64,000 nucleotides of DNA from Coriaria nepalensis (taxonomy: Eukaryota > Streptophyta > Magnoliopsida > Cucurbitales > Coriariaceae), in assembly GCA_027186245.1 (NCBI GenBank), contig CP114481.1:22041501-22105500 (forward strand), in the 5' to 3' direction. Positions 24,222-39,099 of this stretch are shown here, one piece after another (the first letter of the stretch is position 1; each line of letters starts with the position of its first letter). The translations under genes were made by a program, and so were the position numbers. The notes below the pieces were generated by a model, which ran no database searches, was not told the origin of the DNA, and saw only the letters and a list, made by a program, of their open reading frames with translations.

Positions 24222-27200
24222 CGAATGAAATTCGGCCTTTAAACATGACTTTCGTGCATAACTTGCAGTTGATCTTTTGAAGGCAACAATGCATTCGTTT
24301 AGCCTTAAAGTCATGTCACTGAGTCTCTTATAGTCATTAAATCATTCTAAATTAATTCGAACGAATTCTATTTTCGCTCTTCAAATATTATTTTCTTACA
24401 TAACTTGCAATTAATCTACTGAAGACAACAATGCATTATTTTTGCATTAAAAAGCATATCACTCAGTCTTTTCAATCATTAAATTGTTTGAAGGCACTTC
24501 AAACAAATTCTATTTTTGAATTTAGAACACGACTTTCATGCATAACTTGCACTTCAACTATTGAAGGCAACTATTCATTTTTTTAGCCTTAAAGTCATAT
24601 TATTGCGTCTCTTTTAGTCATTAAATCTTTCTAAATCACTTCAAACGAAATTCGGCCTTTAAACATGACTTTCGTGCAGAATTTGCAGTTGATCTTTTGA
24701 AGGCAACAATGCATTCGTTTAGCCATAAAGTCATGTCACTGAGTCTCTTCTAGTCATTAAATCATTCTAAATTAATTCGAACGAATTCTATTTTCGCCCT
24801 TCAAATATTATTTTCTTACATAACTTGCAATTAATCTACTGAAGACAACAATGCATTATTTTAGCGTTAAAAAGCATATCACTCAATCTTTTCAATCATT
24901 AAATTGTTTGAAGGCACTTCGAACCAATTCCATTTTTGAATTTAGAACACGACTTTCATGCATAACTTGCACTTGATCTATTGAAGGCAACTATTCATTT
25001 TTTTAGCCTTAAAGTCATATTATTGCGTCTATTTTAGTCATTAAATATTTCTGAATCACTTCGAATGAAATTCGGCCTTTAAACATGACTTTCGTGCATA
25101 ACTTGCAGTTGATCTTTTGAAGGCAACAATGCATTCGTTTAGCCATAAAGTCATGTCACTGAGTCTCTTCTAGTCATTAAATCATTCTAAATTAATTCGA
25201 ACGAATTCTATTTTCGCCCTTCAAATATTATTTTCTTACATAACTTGCAATTAATCTACTGAAGACAACAATGCATTATTTTTGCATTAAAAAGCATATC
25301 ACTCAGTCTTTTCAATCATTAAATTGTTTGAAGGCACTTCGAACCAATTCTATTTTTGAATTTAGAACACGACTTTCATGCATAACTTGCACTTGATCTA
25401 TTGAAGGCAACTATTCATTTTTTTAGCGTTAAAGTCATATTATTGCGTCTCTTTTAGTCATTAAATATTTCTGAATCACTTCGAACGAAATTCAGCCTTT
25501 AAACATGACTTTCGTGCATAACTAGCAGTTGATCTATTGAAGGCAACAATGCATTTGATTAGCCTTAAAGTCATGTCACTGAGTCAGTTCTAGTCATTAA
25601 ATCATTCTAAATTAATTCGAACGAATGCGATTTTCGCCCTTTAAACATTATTTTCTTACATAACTTGCAATTAATCTACTGAAGACAACAATGCATTATT
25701 TTTGCATTAAAAAGCATATCACTCAGTCTTTTCAATCATTAAATTGTTTGAAGGCACTTCAAACAAATTCTATTTTTGAATTTAGAACACGACTTTCATG
25801 CATAACTTGCACTTGATCTATTGAAGGCAACTATTCATTTTTTTAGCCTTAAAGTCATATTATTGCGTCTCTTTTAGTCATTAAATATTTCTGAATCACT
25901 TCGAACGAAATTCAGCCTTTAAACATGACTTTCGTGCATAACTAGCAGTTGATCTATTGAAGGCAACAATGCATTTGTTTAGCCTTAAAGTCTTGTCACT
26001 GAGTCAGTTCTAGTCATTAAATCATTCTAAATTAATTCGAACGAATTCGATTTTCGCCCTTTAAACATTATTTTCTTACATAACTTGCAATTAATCTACT
26101 GAAGACAACAATGCATTATTTTTGCATTAAAAAGCATATCACTCAGTCTTTTCAATCATTAAATTGTTTGAAGGCACTTCAAACAAATTCTATTTTTGAA
26201 TTTAGAACACGACTTTCATGCATAACTTGCACTTCAACTATTGAAGGCAACTATTCATTTTTTTAGCCTTAAAGTCATATTATTGCGTCTCTTTTAGTCA
26301 TTAAATCTTTCTAAATCACTTCAAACGAAATTCAGCCTTTAAACATGACTTTCGTGCATAACTAGCAGTTGATCTATTGAAGGCAACAATGCATTTGTTT
26401 AGCCTTAAAGTCTTGTCACTGAGTCAGTTCTAGTCATTAAATCATTCTAAATTAATTCGAACGAATTCGATTTTCGCCCTTTAAACATTATTTTCTTACA
26501 TAACTTGCAATTAATCTACTGAAGACAACAATGCATTATTTTTGCATTAAAAAGCATATCACTCAGTCTTTTCAATCATTAAATTGTTTGAAGGCACTTC
26601 AAACAAATTCTATTTTTGAATTTAGAACACGACTTTCATGCATAACTTGCACTTCAACTATTGAAGGCAACTATTCATTTTTTTAGCCTTAAAGTCATAT
26701 TATTGCGTCTCTTTTAGTCATTAAATCTTTCTAAATCACTTCAAACGAAATTCAGCCTTTAAACATGACTTTCGTGCATAACTTGCAGTTGATCTATTGA
26801 AGGCAACAATGCATTTGTTTAGCCTTAAAGTCATGTCACTGAGTCTGTTCTAGTCATTAAATCATTCTAAATTAATTCGAACGAATTCTATTTTCGCCCT
26901 TCAAATATTATTTTCTTACATAACTTGCAATTAATCTACTGAAGACAACAATGCATTATTTTAGCATTAAAAAGCATATCACTCAGTCTTTTCAATCATT
27001 AAATTGTTTGAAGGCACTTCGAACCAATTCAATTTTTGAATTTAGAACACCACTTTCATGCACAACTTGCACTTGATCTATTGAAGGCAACTATTCATTT
27101 TTTTTAGCCTTAAAGTCATATTATTGCGTTTCTTTTAGTCATTAAATCTTTCTGAATAACTTCGAATGAAATTCGACCTTTAAACATGACTTTCATGCAT

Positions 27201-30200
27201 AACTTGCAGTTGATCTATTGAAGGCAGCAATGCATTTGTTTAGCCTTAAAGTCATGTCACGGAGTCTCTTCTAGTCATTAAATCATTCAAAATTAATTCG
27301 AACGAATTCTATTTTCGCCCTTCAAACATTATTTTCTTACATAACTTGCAATTAATCTACTGAAGACAACAATGCATTCTTTTAGCGTTAAAAAGCATAT
27401 CACTCAGTCTTTTCAATCATTAAATTGTTTGAAGGCACTTCGAACCAATACTATTTTTGAATTTAGAACACGACTTTCATGCATAACTTGCACTTGAACT
27501 ATTGAAGGCAACTATTCATTTTTTTTAGCCTTAAAGTCATATTATTGCGTTTCTTTTAGTCATTAAATATTTCTGAATCACTTCGAATGAAATTCGGCCT
27601 TTAAACATGACTTTCGTGCATAACTTGCAGTTGATCTTTTGAAGGCAACAATGCATTCGTTTAGCCATAAAGTCATGTCACTGAGTCTCTTCTAGTCATT
27701 AAATCATTCTAAATTAATTCGAACGAATTCTATTTTTGCGCTTCAAATATTATTTTCTTACATAACTTGCAATTAATCTACTGAAGACAACAATGCATTA
27801 TTTTTGCATTAAAAAGCATATCACTCAGTCTTTTCAATCATTAAATTGTTTGAAGGCACTTCGAACCAATACTATTTTTGAATTTAGAACACGACTTTCA
27901 TGCATAACTTGCACTTGATCTATTGAAGGCAACTATTCATTTTTTTAGCCTTAAAGTCATATTATTGCGTCTCTTTTAGTCATTAAATATTTCTGAATCA
28001 CTTCGAATGAAATTCGGCCTTTAAACATGACTTTCGTGCATAACTTGCAGTTGATCTTCTGGAGGCAACAATGCATTTGTTTAGCCTTAAAGTCATGTCA
28101 CGGAGTCCTTTCTTGTCATTAAATCATTCAAAATTAATTTGAACGAATTCTATTTTCGCCCTTCAAACATTATTTTCCTACATAACTTGCAATTAATCTA
28201 CTGAAGACAACAATGCATTATTTTAGCATTAAAAAGCATATCACTCAGTCTTTTCAATCATTAAATTGTTTGAAGGCACTTCAAACAAATTCTATTTTTG
28301 AATTTAGAACACGACTTTCATGGATAACTTGCACTTGAACTATTGAAGGCAACTATTCATTTTTTTAGCCTTAAAGTCATACTATTGGGTCTCTTTTAGT
28401 CATTAAATCTTTCTAAATCACTTCGAACAAAATTCGGCCTTTAAACATGACTTTCGTGCATAACTTGCAGTTGATCTATTGAAGGCAACAATGCATTTGA
28501 TTAGCCTTAAAGTCATGTCACTGAGTCTGTTCTAGTCATTAAATCATTCTAAATTAATTCGAACGAATTCTATTTTCGCCCTTCAAACATTATTTTCTTA
28601 CATAACTTGCAATTAATCTACTGAAGACAACAACGCATTATTTTAGCATTAAAAAGCATATCACTCAGTGTTTTCAATCATTAAATTGTTTGAAGGCACT
28701 TCGAACCAATACTATTTTTGAATTTAGAACACGACTTTCATGCATAACTTGCACTTGATCTATTTAAGGCAACTATTCATTTTTTTAGCCTTAAAGTCAT
28801 ATTATTGCGTCTCTTTTAGTCATTAAATCTTTCTGAATAACTTCGAATGAAATTCGACTTTTAAACATGACTTTCATGCATAACTTGCAGTTGATCTATT
28901 GAAGGCAACAATGCATTTGTTTAGCCTTAAAGTGATGTCACGGAGTCTTTTCTTGTCATTAAATCATTCAAAATTAATTTGAACGAATTCTATTTTCGCC
29001 CTTCAAACATTATTTTCCTACATAACTTGCAATTAATCTACTGAAGACAACAATGCATTATTTTTGCATTAAAAAGCATATCACTCAGTCTTTTCAATCA
29101 TTAAATTGTTTGAAGGCACTTCAAACAAATTCTATTTTTGAATTTAGAACACGACTTTCATGCATAACTTGCACTTGAACTATTGAAGGCAACTATTCAT
29201 TTTTTTAGCCTTAAAGTCATATTATTGCGTCTCTTTTAGTCATTAAATCTTTCTAAATCACTTCTAACAAAATTCGGCCTTTAAACATGACTTTCGTGCA
29301 GAATTTGCAGTTGATCTATTGAAGGCAACAATGCATTTGTTTAGCCTTAAAGTCATGTCACTGAGTCTGTTCTAGTCATTAAATCATTCTAAATTAATTC
29401 GAACGAATTCTATTTTCGCCCTTCAAACATTATTTTCTTACATAACTTGCAATTAATCTACTGAAGACAACAATGCATTATTTTAGCGTTAAAAAGCATA
29501 TCACTCAATCTTTTCAATCATTAAATTGTTTGAAGGCACTTCGAACCAATTCCATTTTTGAATTTAGAACACGACTTTCATGCATAACTTGCACTTGATC
29601 TATTGAAGGCAACTATTCATTTTTTTAGCGTTAAAGTCATATTATTGCGTCTCTTTTAGTCATTAAATATTTCTGAATCACTTCGAACGAAATTCAGCCT
29701 TTAAACATGACTTTCGTGCATAACTAGCAGTTGATCTATTGAAGGCAACAATGCATTTGATTAGCCTTAAAGTCATGTCACTGAGTCTGTTCTAGTCATT
29801 AAATCATTCTAAATTAATTCGAACGAATTCGATTTTCGCCCTTTAAACATTATTTTCTTACATAACTTGCAATTAATCTACTGAAGACAACAATGCATTA
29901 TTTTAGCATTAAAAAGCATATCACTCAGTCTTTTCAATCATTAAATTGTTTGAAGGCACTTCGAACCAATTCCATTTTTGAATTTAGAACACGACTTTCA
30001 TGCATAACTTGCACTTGATCTATTGAAGGCAACTATTCATTTTTTTAGCCTTAAAGTCATATTATTGCGTCTATTTTAGTCATTAAATATTTCTGAATCA
30101 CTTCGAATCAAATTCGGCCTTTAAACATGACTTTCGTGCATAACTTGCAGTTGATCTTTTGAAGGCAACAATGCATTCGTTTAGCCATAAAGTCATGTCA

Positions 30201-30801
30201 CTGAGTCTCTTCTAGTCATTAAATCATTCTAAATTAATTCGAACGAATTCTATTTTCGCCCTTCAAATATTATTTTCTTACATAACTTGCAATTAATCTA
30301 CTGAAGACAACAATGCATTATTTTTGCATTAAAAAGCAGATCACTCAGTCTTTTCAATCATTAAATTGTTTGAAGGCACTTCAAACAAATTCAATTTTTG
30401 AATTTAGATCACGACTTTCATGCACAACTTGCACTTGATCTATTGAAGGCAACTATTCATTTTTTTAGCCTTAAAGTCATATTATTGCGTCTCTTTTAGT
30501 CATTAAATCTTTCTAAATCACTGCGAACGAAATTCAGCCTTTAAACATGACTTTCGTGCATAACTAGCAGTTGATCTACTGAAGACAACAATGCATTATT
30601 TTAGCGTTAAAAAGCATATCACTCAATCTTTTCAATCATTAAATTGTTTGAAGGCACTTCGAACCAATTCCATTTTTGAATTTAGAACACGACTTTCATG
30701 CATAACTTGCACTTGATCTATTGAAGGCAACTATTCATTTTTTTAGCCTTAAAGTCATATTATTGCGTCTATTTTAGTCATTAAATATTTCTGAATCACT
30801 T
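24222..30801. repeat. Large tandem duplication, copy 2 (6,580 bp)
   Basis: This copy directly follows copy 1. It opens like 15,961 (with CTCTTATAGTCA and TTTTCGCTCTTC) and closes with the same hybrid unit. Unit starts are 24222, 24642, 25062, 25482, 25902, 26322, 26742, 27163, 27584, 28004, 28424, 28844, 29264, 29684, 30104 and 30524. It keeps both 8-T slippage variants of copy 1 (27,098 and 27,519), so these preceded the duplication. Examples of private changes: AGTGATGTCA near 28,931 and GCATTTGATT near 25,552. Confidence 0.88.
30524..30801. repeat. Short 278-bp unit with a fused A/B monomer (second copy)
   Basis: Same fusion point and flanks as 23,944-24,221, exactly 6,580 bp away. The fused monomer is 30,524-30,659. 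The identical rare junction shows that it was copied with the large duplication and did not arise twice. Confidence 0.92.
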
Positions 30802-33800
30802 CGAATGAAATTCGGCCTTTAAACATGACTTTCGTGCATAACTTGCAGTTGATCTTTTGAAGGCAACAATGCATTCGTTTAGCCATAAAGTCATGTCACT
30901 GAGTCTCTTCTAGTCATTAAATCATTCTAAATTAATTCGAACGAATTCTATTTTCGCCCTTCAAATATTATTTTCTTACATAACTTGCAATTAATCTACT
31001 GAAGACAACAATGCATTATTTTTGCATTAAAAAGCATATCACTCAGTCTTTTCAATCATTAAATTGTTTGAAGGCACTTCGAACCAATTCTATTTTTGAA
31101 TTTAGAACACGACTTTCATGCATAACTTGCACTTGATCTATTGAAGGCAACTATTCATTTTTTTAGCCTTAAAGTCATATTATTGCGTCTCTTTTAGTCA
31201 TTAAATATTTCTGAATCACTTCGAACGAAATTCAGCCTTTAAACATGACTTTCGTGCATAACTAGCAGTTGATCTATTGAAGGCAACAATGCATTTATTT
31301 AGCCTTAAAGTCTTGTCACTGAGTCAGTTCTAGTCATTAAATCATTCTAAATTAATTCGAACGAATTCGATTTTCGCCCTTTAAACATTATTTTCTTACA
31401 TAACTTGCAATTAATCTACTGAAGACAACAATGCATTATTTTAGCATTAAAAAGCATATCACTCAGTCTTTTCAATCATTAAATTGTTTGAAGGCACTTC
31501 GAACCAATTCTATTTTTGAATTTAGAACACGACTTTCATGCATAACTTGCACTTCAACTATTGAAGGCAACTATTCATTTTTTTAGCCTTAAAGTCATAT
31601 TATTGCGTCTCTTTTAGTCATTAAATCTTTCTAAATCACTTCAAACGAAATTCAGCCTTTAAACATGACTTTCGTGCAGAATTTGCAGTTGATCTATTGA
31701 AGGCAACAATGCATTTGTTTAGCCTTAAAGTCATGTCACTGAGTCTGTTCTAGTCATTAAATCATTCTAAATTAATTCGAACGAATTCTATTTTCGCCCT
31801 TCAAATATTATTTTCTTACATAACTTGCAATTAATCTACTGAAGACAACAATGCATTATTTTAGCATTAAAAAGCATATCACTCAGTCTTTTCAATCATT
31901 AAATTGTTTGAAGGCACTTCGAACCAATTCTATTTTTGAATTTAGAACACGACTTTCATGCATAACTTGCACTTCAACTATTGAAGGCAACTATTCATTT
32001 TTTTAGCCTTAAAGTCATATTATTGCGTCTCTTTTAGTCATTAAATCTTTCTAAATCACTTCAAACGAAATTCAGCCTTTAAACATGACTTTCGTGCATA
32101 ACTTGCAGTTGATCTATTGAAGGCAACAATGCATTTGTTTAGCCTTAAAGTCATGTCACTGAGTCTGTTCTAGTCATTAAATCATTCTAAATTAATTCGA
32201 ACGAATTCTATTTTCGCCCTTCAAATATTATTTTCTTACATAACTTGCAATTAATCTACTGAAGACAACAATGCATTATTTTAGCATTAAAAAGCATATC
32301 ACTCAGTCTTTTCAATCATTAAATTGTTTGAAGGCACTTCGAACCAATTCAATTTTTGAATTTAGATCACGACTTTCATGCACAACTTGCACTTGATCTA
32401 TTGAAGGCAACTATTCATTTTTTTAGCCTTAAAGTCATATTATTGCGTCTCTTTTAGTCATTAAATCTTTCTAAATCACTGCGAACGAAATTCAGCCTTT
32501 AAACATGACTTTCGTGCATAACTAGCAGTTGATCTATTGAAGGCAATAATGCATTTGTTTAGCCTTAAAGTCTTGTCATTGAGTCAGTTCTAGTCATTAA
32601 ATCATTCTAAATTAATTCGAACGAATTCTATTTTCGTGCTTCAAATATTATTTTCTTACATAACTTGCAATTAATCTACTGAAGACAACAATGCATTATT
32701 TTAGCATTAAAAAGCATATCACTCTGTCTTTTCAATCATTAAATTGTTTGAAGGCACTTCGAACCAATTCAATTTTTGAATTTAGATCACGACTTTCATG
32801 CACAACTTGCACTTGATCTATTGAAGGCAACTATTCATTTTTTTAGCCTTAAAGTCATATTATTGCGTCTCTTTTAGTCATTAAATATTTCTAAATCACT
32901 TCTAACGAAATTCGGCCTTTAAACATGACTTTCGTGCATAACTAGCAGTTGATATATTGAAGGCAACAATGCATTTGTTTAGCCTTAAAGTCTTGTCATT
33001 GAGTCAGTTCTAGTCATTAAATCATTCTAAATTAATTCGAACGAATTCGATTTTCGCCCTTTAAACATTATTTTCTTACATAACTTGCAATTAATCTACT
33101 GAAGACAACAATGCATTATTTTAGCATTAAAAAGCATATCACTCAGTCTTTTCAATCACTAAATTGTTTGAAGGCACTTCGAACAAATTCTATTTTTGAA
33201 TTTAGAACACGACTTTCGTGCATAACTTGCACTTGATCTATTGAAGGCAACTATTCATTTTTTTAGCCTTAAAGTCATATTATTGCGTCTCTTTTAGTCA
33301 TTAAATCTTTCTAAATCACTTCGAACGAAATTCAGCCTTTAAACATGACTTTCGTGCATAACTAGCAGTTGATCTATTGAAGGCAACAATGCATTTGTTT
33401 AGCCTTAAATTCTTGTCATTGAGTCAGTTCTAGTCATTAAATCATTCTAAATTAATTCGAACGAATTCGATTTTCGCCCTTTAAACATTATTTTCTTACA
33501 TAACTTGCAATTAATTTACTGAACACAACAATGCATTATTTTATCATTAAAAAGCATATCACTCAGTCTTTTCAATCATTAAATTGTTTGAAGGCACTAC
33601 GAACCAATACTATTTTTGAATTTAGAACACGACTTTCATGCATAACTTGCACTTGATCTATTGAAGGCAACTATTCACTTTTTTAGCCTTAAAGTCATAT
33701 TATTGCGTCTCTTTTAGTCATTAAATCTTTCTGAATAACTTCGAATGAAATTCGACCTTTAAACATGACTTTCATGCATAACTTGCAGTTGATCTATTGA

Positions 33801-36800
33801 AGGCAACAATGCATTTGTTTAGCCTTAAAGTCATGTCACGGAGTCTCTTCTTGTCATTAAATCATTCAAAATTAATTCGAACGAATTCTATTTTCGCCCT
33901 TCAAACATTATTTTCTTACATAACTTGCAATTAATCTACTGAAGACAACAATGCATTATTTTAGCATTAAAAAGCATATCACTCAGTGTTTTCAATTATT
34001 AAATTGTTTGAAGGCACTTCAAACAAATTCTATTTTTGAATTTAGAACACCACTTTCATGCATAACTTGCACTTGAACTATTGAAGGCAACTATTCATTT
34101 TTTTTAGCCTTAAAGTCATATTATTGCGTTTCTTTTAGTCATTAAATCTTTCTGAATAACTTCGAATGAAATTCGACCTTTAAACATGACTTTCATGCAT
34201 AACTTGCAGTTGATCTATTGAAGGCAACAATGCATTTGTTTAGCCTTAAAGTCATGTCACTGAGTCTGTTCTAGTCATTAAATCATTCTAAATTAATTCG
34301 AACGAATTCTATTTTCGCCCTTCAAACATTATTTTCTTACATAACTTGCAATTAATCTACTGAAGACAACAATGCATTATTTTAGCGCTAAAAAGCATAT
34401 CACTCAGTCTTTTCAATCATTAAATTGTTTGAAGGCACTTCGAACGAGTACTATTTTTGAATTTAGAACACGACTTTCATGCATAACTTGCACTTGATCT
34501 ATTGAAGGCAACTATTCATTTTTTTAGCCTTAAAGTCATATTATTGCGTCTCTTTTAGTCATTAAATATTTCTGAATCACTTCGAATGAAATTCGGCCTT
34601 TAAACATGACTTTCGTGCATAACTTGCAGTTGATCTTTTGAAGGCAACAATGCATTCGTTTAGCCTTAAAGTCATGTCACTGAGTCTCTTCTAGTCATTA
34701 AATCATTCTAAATTAATTCGAACGAATTCTATTTTCGCCCTTCAAATATTATTTTCTTACATAACTTGCAATTAATCTACTGAAGACAACAATGCATTAT
34801 TTTTGCATTAAAAAGCATATCACTCAGTCTTTTCAATCATTAAATTGTTTGAAGGCACTTCGAACCAATTTTATTTTTGAATTTAGAACACGACTTTCGT
34901 GCATAACATGCACTTGATCTATTGAAGGCAACTATTCATTTTTTTAGCCTTAAAGTCATATTATTGCGTCTCTTTTAGTCATTAAATATTTCTGAATCAC
35001 TTCGAATGAAATTCGGCCTTTAAACATGACTTTCGTGCATAACTTGCAGTTGATCTTCTGAAGGCAACAATGCATTTGTTTAGCCTTAAAGTCATGTCAC
35101 TGAGTCTCTTCTAGTCATTAAATCATTCTAAATTAATTCGAACGAATTCTATTTTCGCCCTTCAAATATTATTTTCTTACATAACTTGCAATTAATCTAC
35201 TGAAGACAACTATGCATTATTTTTGCATTAAAAAGCATATCACTCAGTCTTTTCAATCATTAAATTGTTTGAAGGCACTTCAAACAAATTCTATTTTTGA
35301 ATTTAGAACACGACTTTCATGCATAACTTGCACTTGAACTATTGAAGGCAACTATTCATTTTTTTAGCCTTAAAGTCATATTATTGCGTCTCTTTTAGTC
35401 ATTAAATCTTTCTAAATCACTTATAACAAAATTCGGCCTTTAAACATGATTTTCGTGCATAATTTCCAGTTGATCTATTGAAGGCAACAATGCATTTGTT
35501 TAGCCTTAAAGTCATGTCACTAAGTCTGTTCTAGTCATTAAATCATTCTAAATTAATTCGAACGAATTCTATTTTCGCCCTTCAAACATTGTTTTCTTAC
35601 ATAACTTGCAATTAATCTACTGATGACAACAATGCATTATTTTAGCGTTAAAAAGCATATCCCTCAATCTTTTCAATCATTAAATTGTTTGAAGGCACTT
35701 CGAACCAATTCCATTTTTGAATTTAGAACACGACTTTCATGCATAACTTGCACTTGATCTATTGAAGGCAACTATTCATTTTTTTAGCCTTAAAGTCATA
35801 TTATTGCGTCTATTTTAGTCATTAAATATTTCTGAATCACTTCGAATGAAATTCGGCCTTTAAACATGACTTTCGTGCATAACTTGCAGTTGATCTTTTG
35901 AAGGCAACAATGCATTCGTTTAGCCATAAAGTCATGTCACTGAGTCTCTTCTAGTCATTAAATCATTCTAAATTAATTCGAACGAATTCTATTTTCGCCC
36001 TTCAAATATTATTTTCTTACATAACTTGCAATTAATCTACTGAAGACAACAATGCATTATTTTTGCATTAAAAAGCATATCACTCAGTCTTTTCAATCAT
36101 TAAATTGTTTGAAGGCACTTCGAACGAATTCTATTTTTGAATTTAGAACACGACTTTCATGCATAACTTGCACTTGATCTATTGAAGGCAACTATTCATT
36201 TTTTTAGCCTTAAAGTCATATTATTGCGTCTCTTTTAGTCATTAAATATTTCTGAATCACTTCGAACGAAATTCAGCCTTTAAACATGACTTTCGTGCAT
36301 AACTAGCAGTTGATCTTCTGAAGGCAACAATGCATTTGTTTAGCCTTAAAGTCATGTCACTGAGTCTCTTCTAGTCATTAAATCATTCTAAATTAATTCG
36401 AACGAATTCTATTTTCGCCCTTCAAATATTATTTTCTTACATAACTTGCAATTAATCTACTGAAGACAACAATGCATTATTTTTGCATTAAAAAGCATAT
36501 CACTCAGTCTTTTCAATCATTAAATTGTTTGAAGGCACTTCGAACCAATTCTATTTTTGAATTTAGAACACGACTTTCATGCATAACTTGCACTTGATCT
36601 ATTGAAGGCAACTATTCATTTTTTTAGCCTTAAAGACATATTATTGCGTCTCTTTTAGTCATTAAATATTTCTGAATCACTTCGAACGAAATTCAGCCTT
36701 TAAACATGACTTTCGTGCATAACTAGCAGTTGATCTTCTGAAGGCAACAATGCATTTGTTTAGCCTTAAAGTCATGTCACTGAGTCTCTTCTAGTCATTA

Positions 36801-37840
36801 AATCATTCTAAATTATTTCGAACGAATTCTATTTTCGCCCTTCAAATATTATTTTCTTACATAACTTGCAATTAATCTACTGAAGACAACAATGCATTAT
36901 TTTTGCATTAAAAAGCATATCACTCAGTCTTTTCAATCATTAAATTGTTTGAAGGCACTTCGAACCAATTCTATTTTTGAATTTAGAACACGACTTTCAT
37001 GCATAACTTGCACTTCAACTATTCAAGGCAACTATTCATTTTTTTAGCCTTAAAGTCATATTATTGCGTCTCTTTTAGTCATTAAATCTTTCTAAATCAC
37101 TTCAAACGAAATTCAGCCTTTAAACATGACCTTCGTGCATAACTTGCAGTTGATCTATTGAAGGCAACAATGCATTTGTTTAGCCTTAAAGTCATGTCAC
37201 TGAGTCTGTTCTAGTCATTAAATCATTCTAAATTAATTCGAACGAATTCTATTTTCGCCCTTCAAATATTATTTTCTTACATAACTTGCAATTAATCTAC
37301 TGAAGACAACAATGCATTATTTTAGCATTAAAAAGCATATCACTCAGTCTTTTCAATCATTAAATTGTTTGAAGGCACTTCGAACCAATTCAATTTTTGA
37401 ATTTAGGTCACGACTTTCATGCACAACTTGCACTTGATCTATTGAAGGCAACTATTCATTTTTTTAGCCTTAAAGTCATATTATTGCGTCTCTTTTAGTC
37501 ATTAAATCTTTCTAAATCACTTCGAACGAAATTCAGCCTTTAAACATGACTTTCGTGCATAACTAGCAGTTGATCTATTGAAGGCAACAATGCATTTGTT
37601 TAGCCTTAAAGTCTTGCCATTGAGTCAGTTCTAGTCATTAAATCATTCTAAATTAATTCGAACGAATTCGATTTTCGCCCTCTAAACATTATTTTCTTAC
37701 ATAACTTGCAATTAATCTATTGAAGACAACAATGCATTATTTTAGCATTAAAAAGCATATCACTCAGTCTTTTCAATTATTAAATTGTTTGAAGGCACTT
37801 CAAACAAATTCTATTTTTGAATTTAGAACACGACTTTCAT

Positions 37841-37868
37841 GCATAATTGCACTTGAACTATTGAACGC
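37841..37868. other. 1-bp deletion haplotype in C (first copy)
   Basis: The usual GCATAACTTGCAC reads GCATAATTGCAC here, followed by ATTGAACGCAAC in place of ATTGAAGGCAAC. The same two changes recur together at 39,100-39,127, 1,259 bp downstream, so the segment was copied between units 37523 and 38782. The frame change removes a stop and creates a spurious 65-codon open frame at 37,720-37,917. Confidence 0.88.
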
Positions 37869-39099
37869 AACTATTCATTTTTTTAGCCTTAAAGTCATAT
37901 TATTGCGTCTCTTTTAGTCATTAAATATTTCTGAATCACTTCGAACGAAATTCAGCCTTTAAACATGACCTTCGTGCATAACTTGCAGTTGATCTATTGA
38001 AGGCAACAATGCATTTGTTTAGCCTTAAAGTCATGTCACTGAGTCTGTTCTAGTCATTAAATCATTCTAAATTAATTCGAACGAATTCTATTTTCGCCCT
38101 TCAAATATTATTTTCTTACATAACTTGCAATTAATCTACTGAAGACAACAATGCATTATTTTAGCATTAAAAAGCATATCACTCAGTCTTTTCAATCATT
38201 AAATTGTTTGAAGGCACTTCGAACCAATTCAATTTTTGAATTTAGGTCACGACTTTCATGCACAACTTGCACTTGATCTATTGAAGGCAACTATTCATTT
38301 TTTTAGCCTTAAAGTCATATTATTGCGTCTCTTTTAGTCATTAAATCTTTCTAAATCACTTCAAACGAAATTCAGCCTTTAAACATGACCTTCGTGCATA
38401 ACTTGCAGTTGATCTATTGAAGGCAACAATGCATTTGTTTAGCCTTAAAGTCATGTCACTGAGTCTGTTCTAGTCATTAAATCATTCTAAATTAATTCGA
38501 ACGAATTCTATTTTCGCCCTTCAAATATTATTTTCTTACATAACTTGCAATTAATCTACTGAAGACAACAATGCATTATTTTAGCATTAAAAAGCATATC
38601 ACTCAGTCTTTTCAATCATTAAATTGTTTGAAGGCACTTCGAACCAATTCAATTTTTGAATTTAGGTCACGACTTTCATGCACAACTTGCACTTGATCTA
38701 TTGAAGGCAACTATTCATTTTTTTAGCCTTAAAGTCATATTATTGCGTCTCTTTTAGTCATTAAATCTTTCTAAATCACTTCAAACGAAATTCAGCCTTT
38801 AAACATGACCTTCGTGCATAACTTGCAGTTGATCTATTGAAGGCAACAATGCATTTGTTTAGCCTTAAAGTCATGTCACTGAGTCTGTTCTAGTCATTAA
38901 ATCATTCTAAATTAATTCGAACGAATTCTATTTTCGCCCTTCAAATATTATTTTCTTACATAACTTGCAATTAATCTACTGAAGACAACAATGCATTATT
39001 TTAGCATTAAAAAGCATATCACTCAGTCTTTTCAATCATTATATTGTTTGAAGGCACTTCGAACCAGTTCTATTTTTGAATTTAGAACACGACTTTCAT

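Noticed and set aside
37720..37917. 65-codon open reading frame on the + strand
   Set aside because: It lies across monomers B and C of an ordinary unit and is open only because a 1-bp deletion at about 37,846 shifts the frame past the usual stops. It has no homologous longer frame in the other units, no start context and no coding bias.
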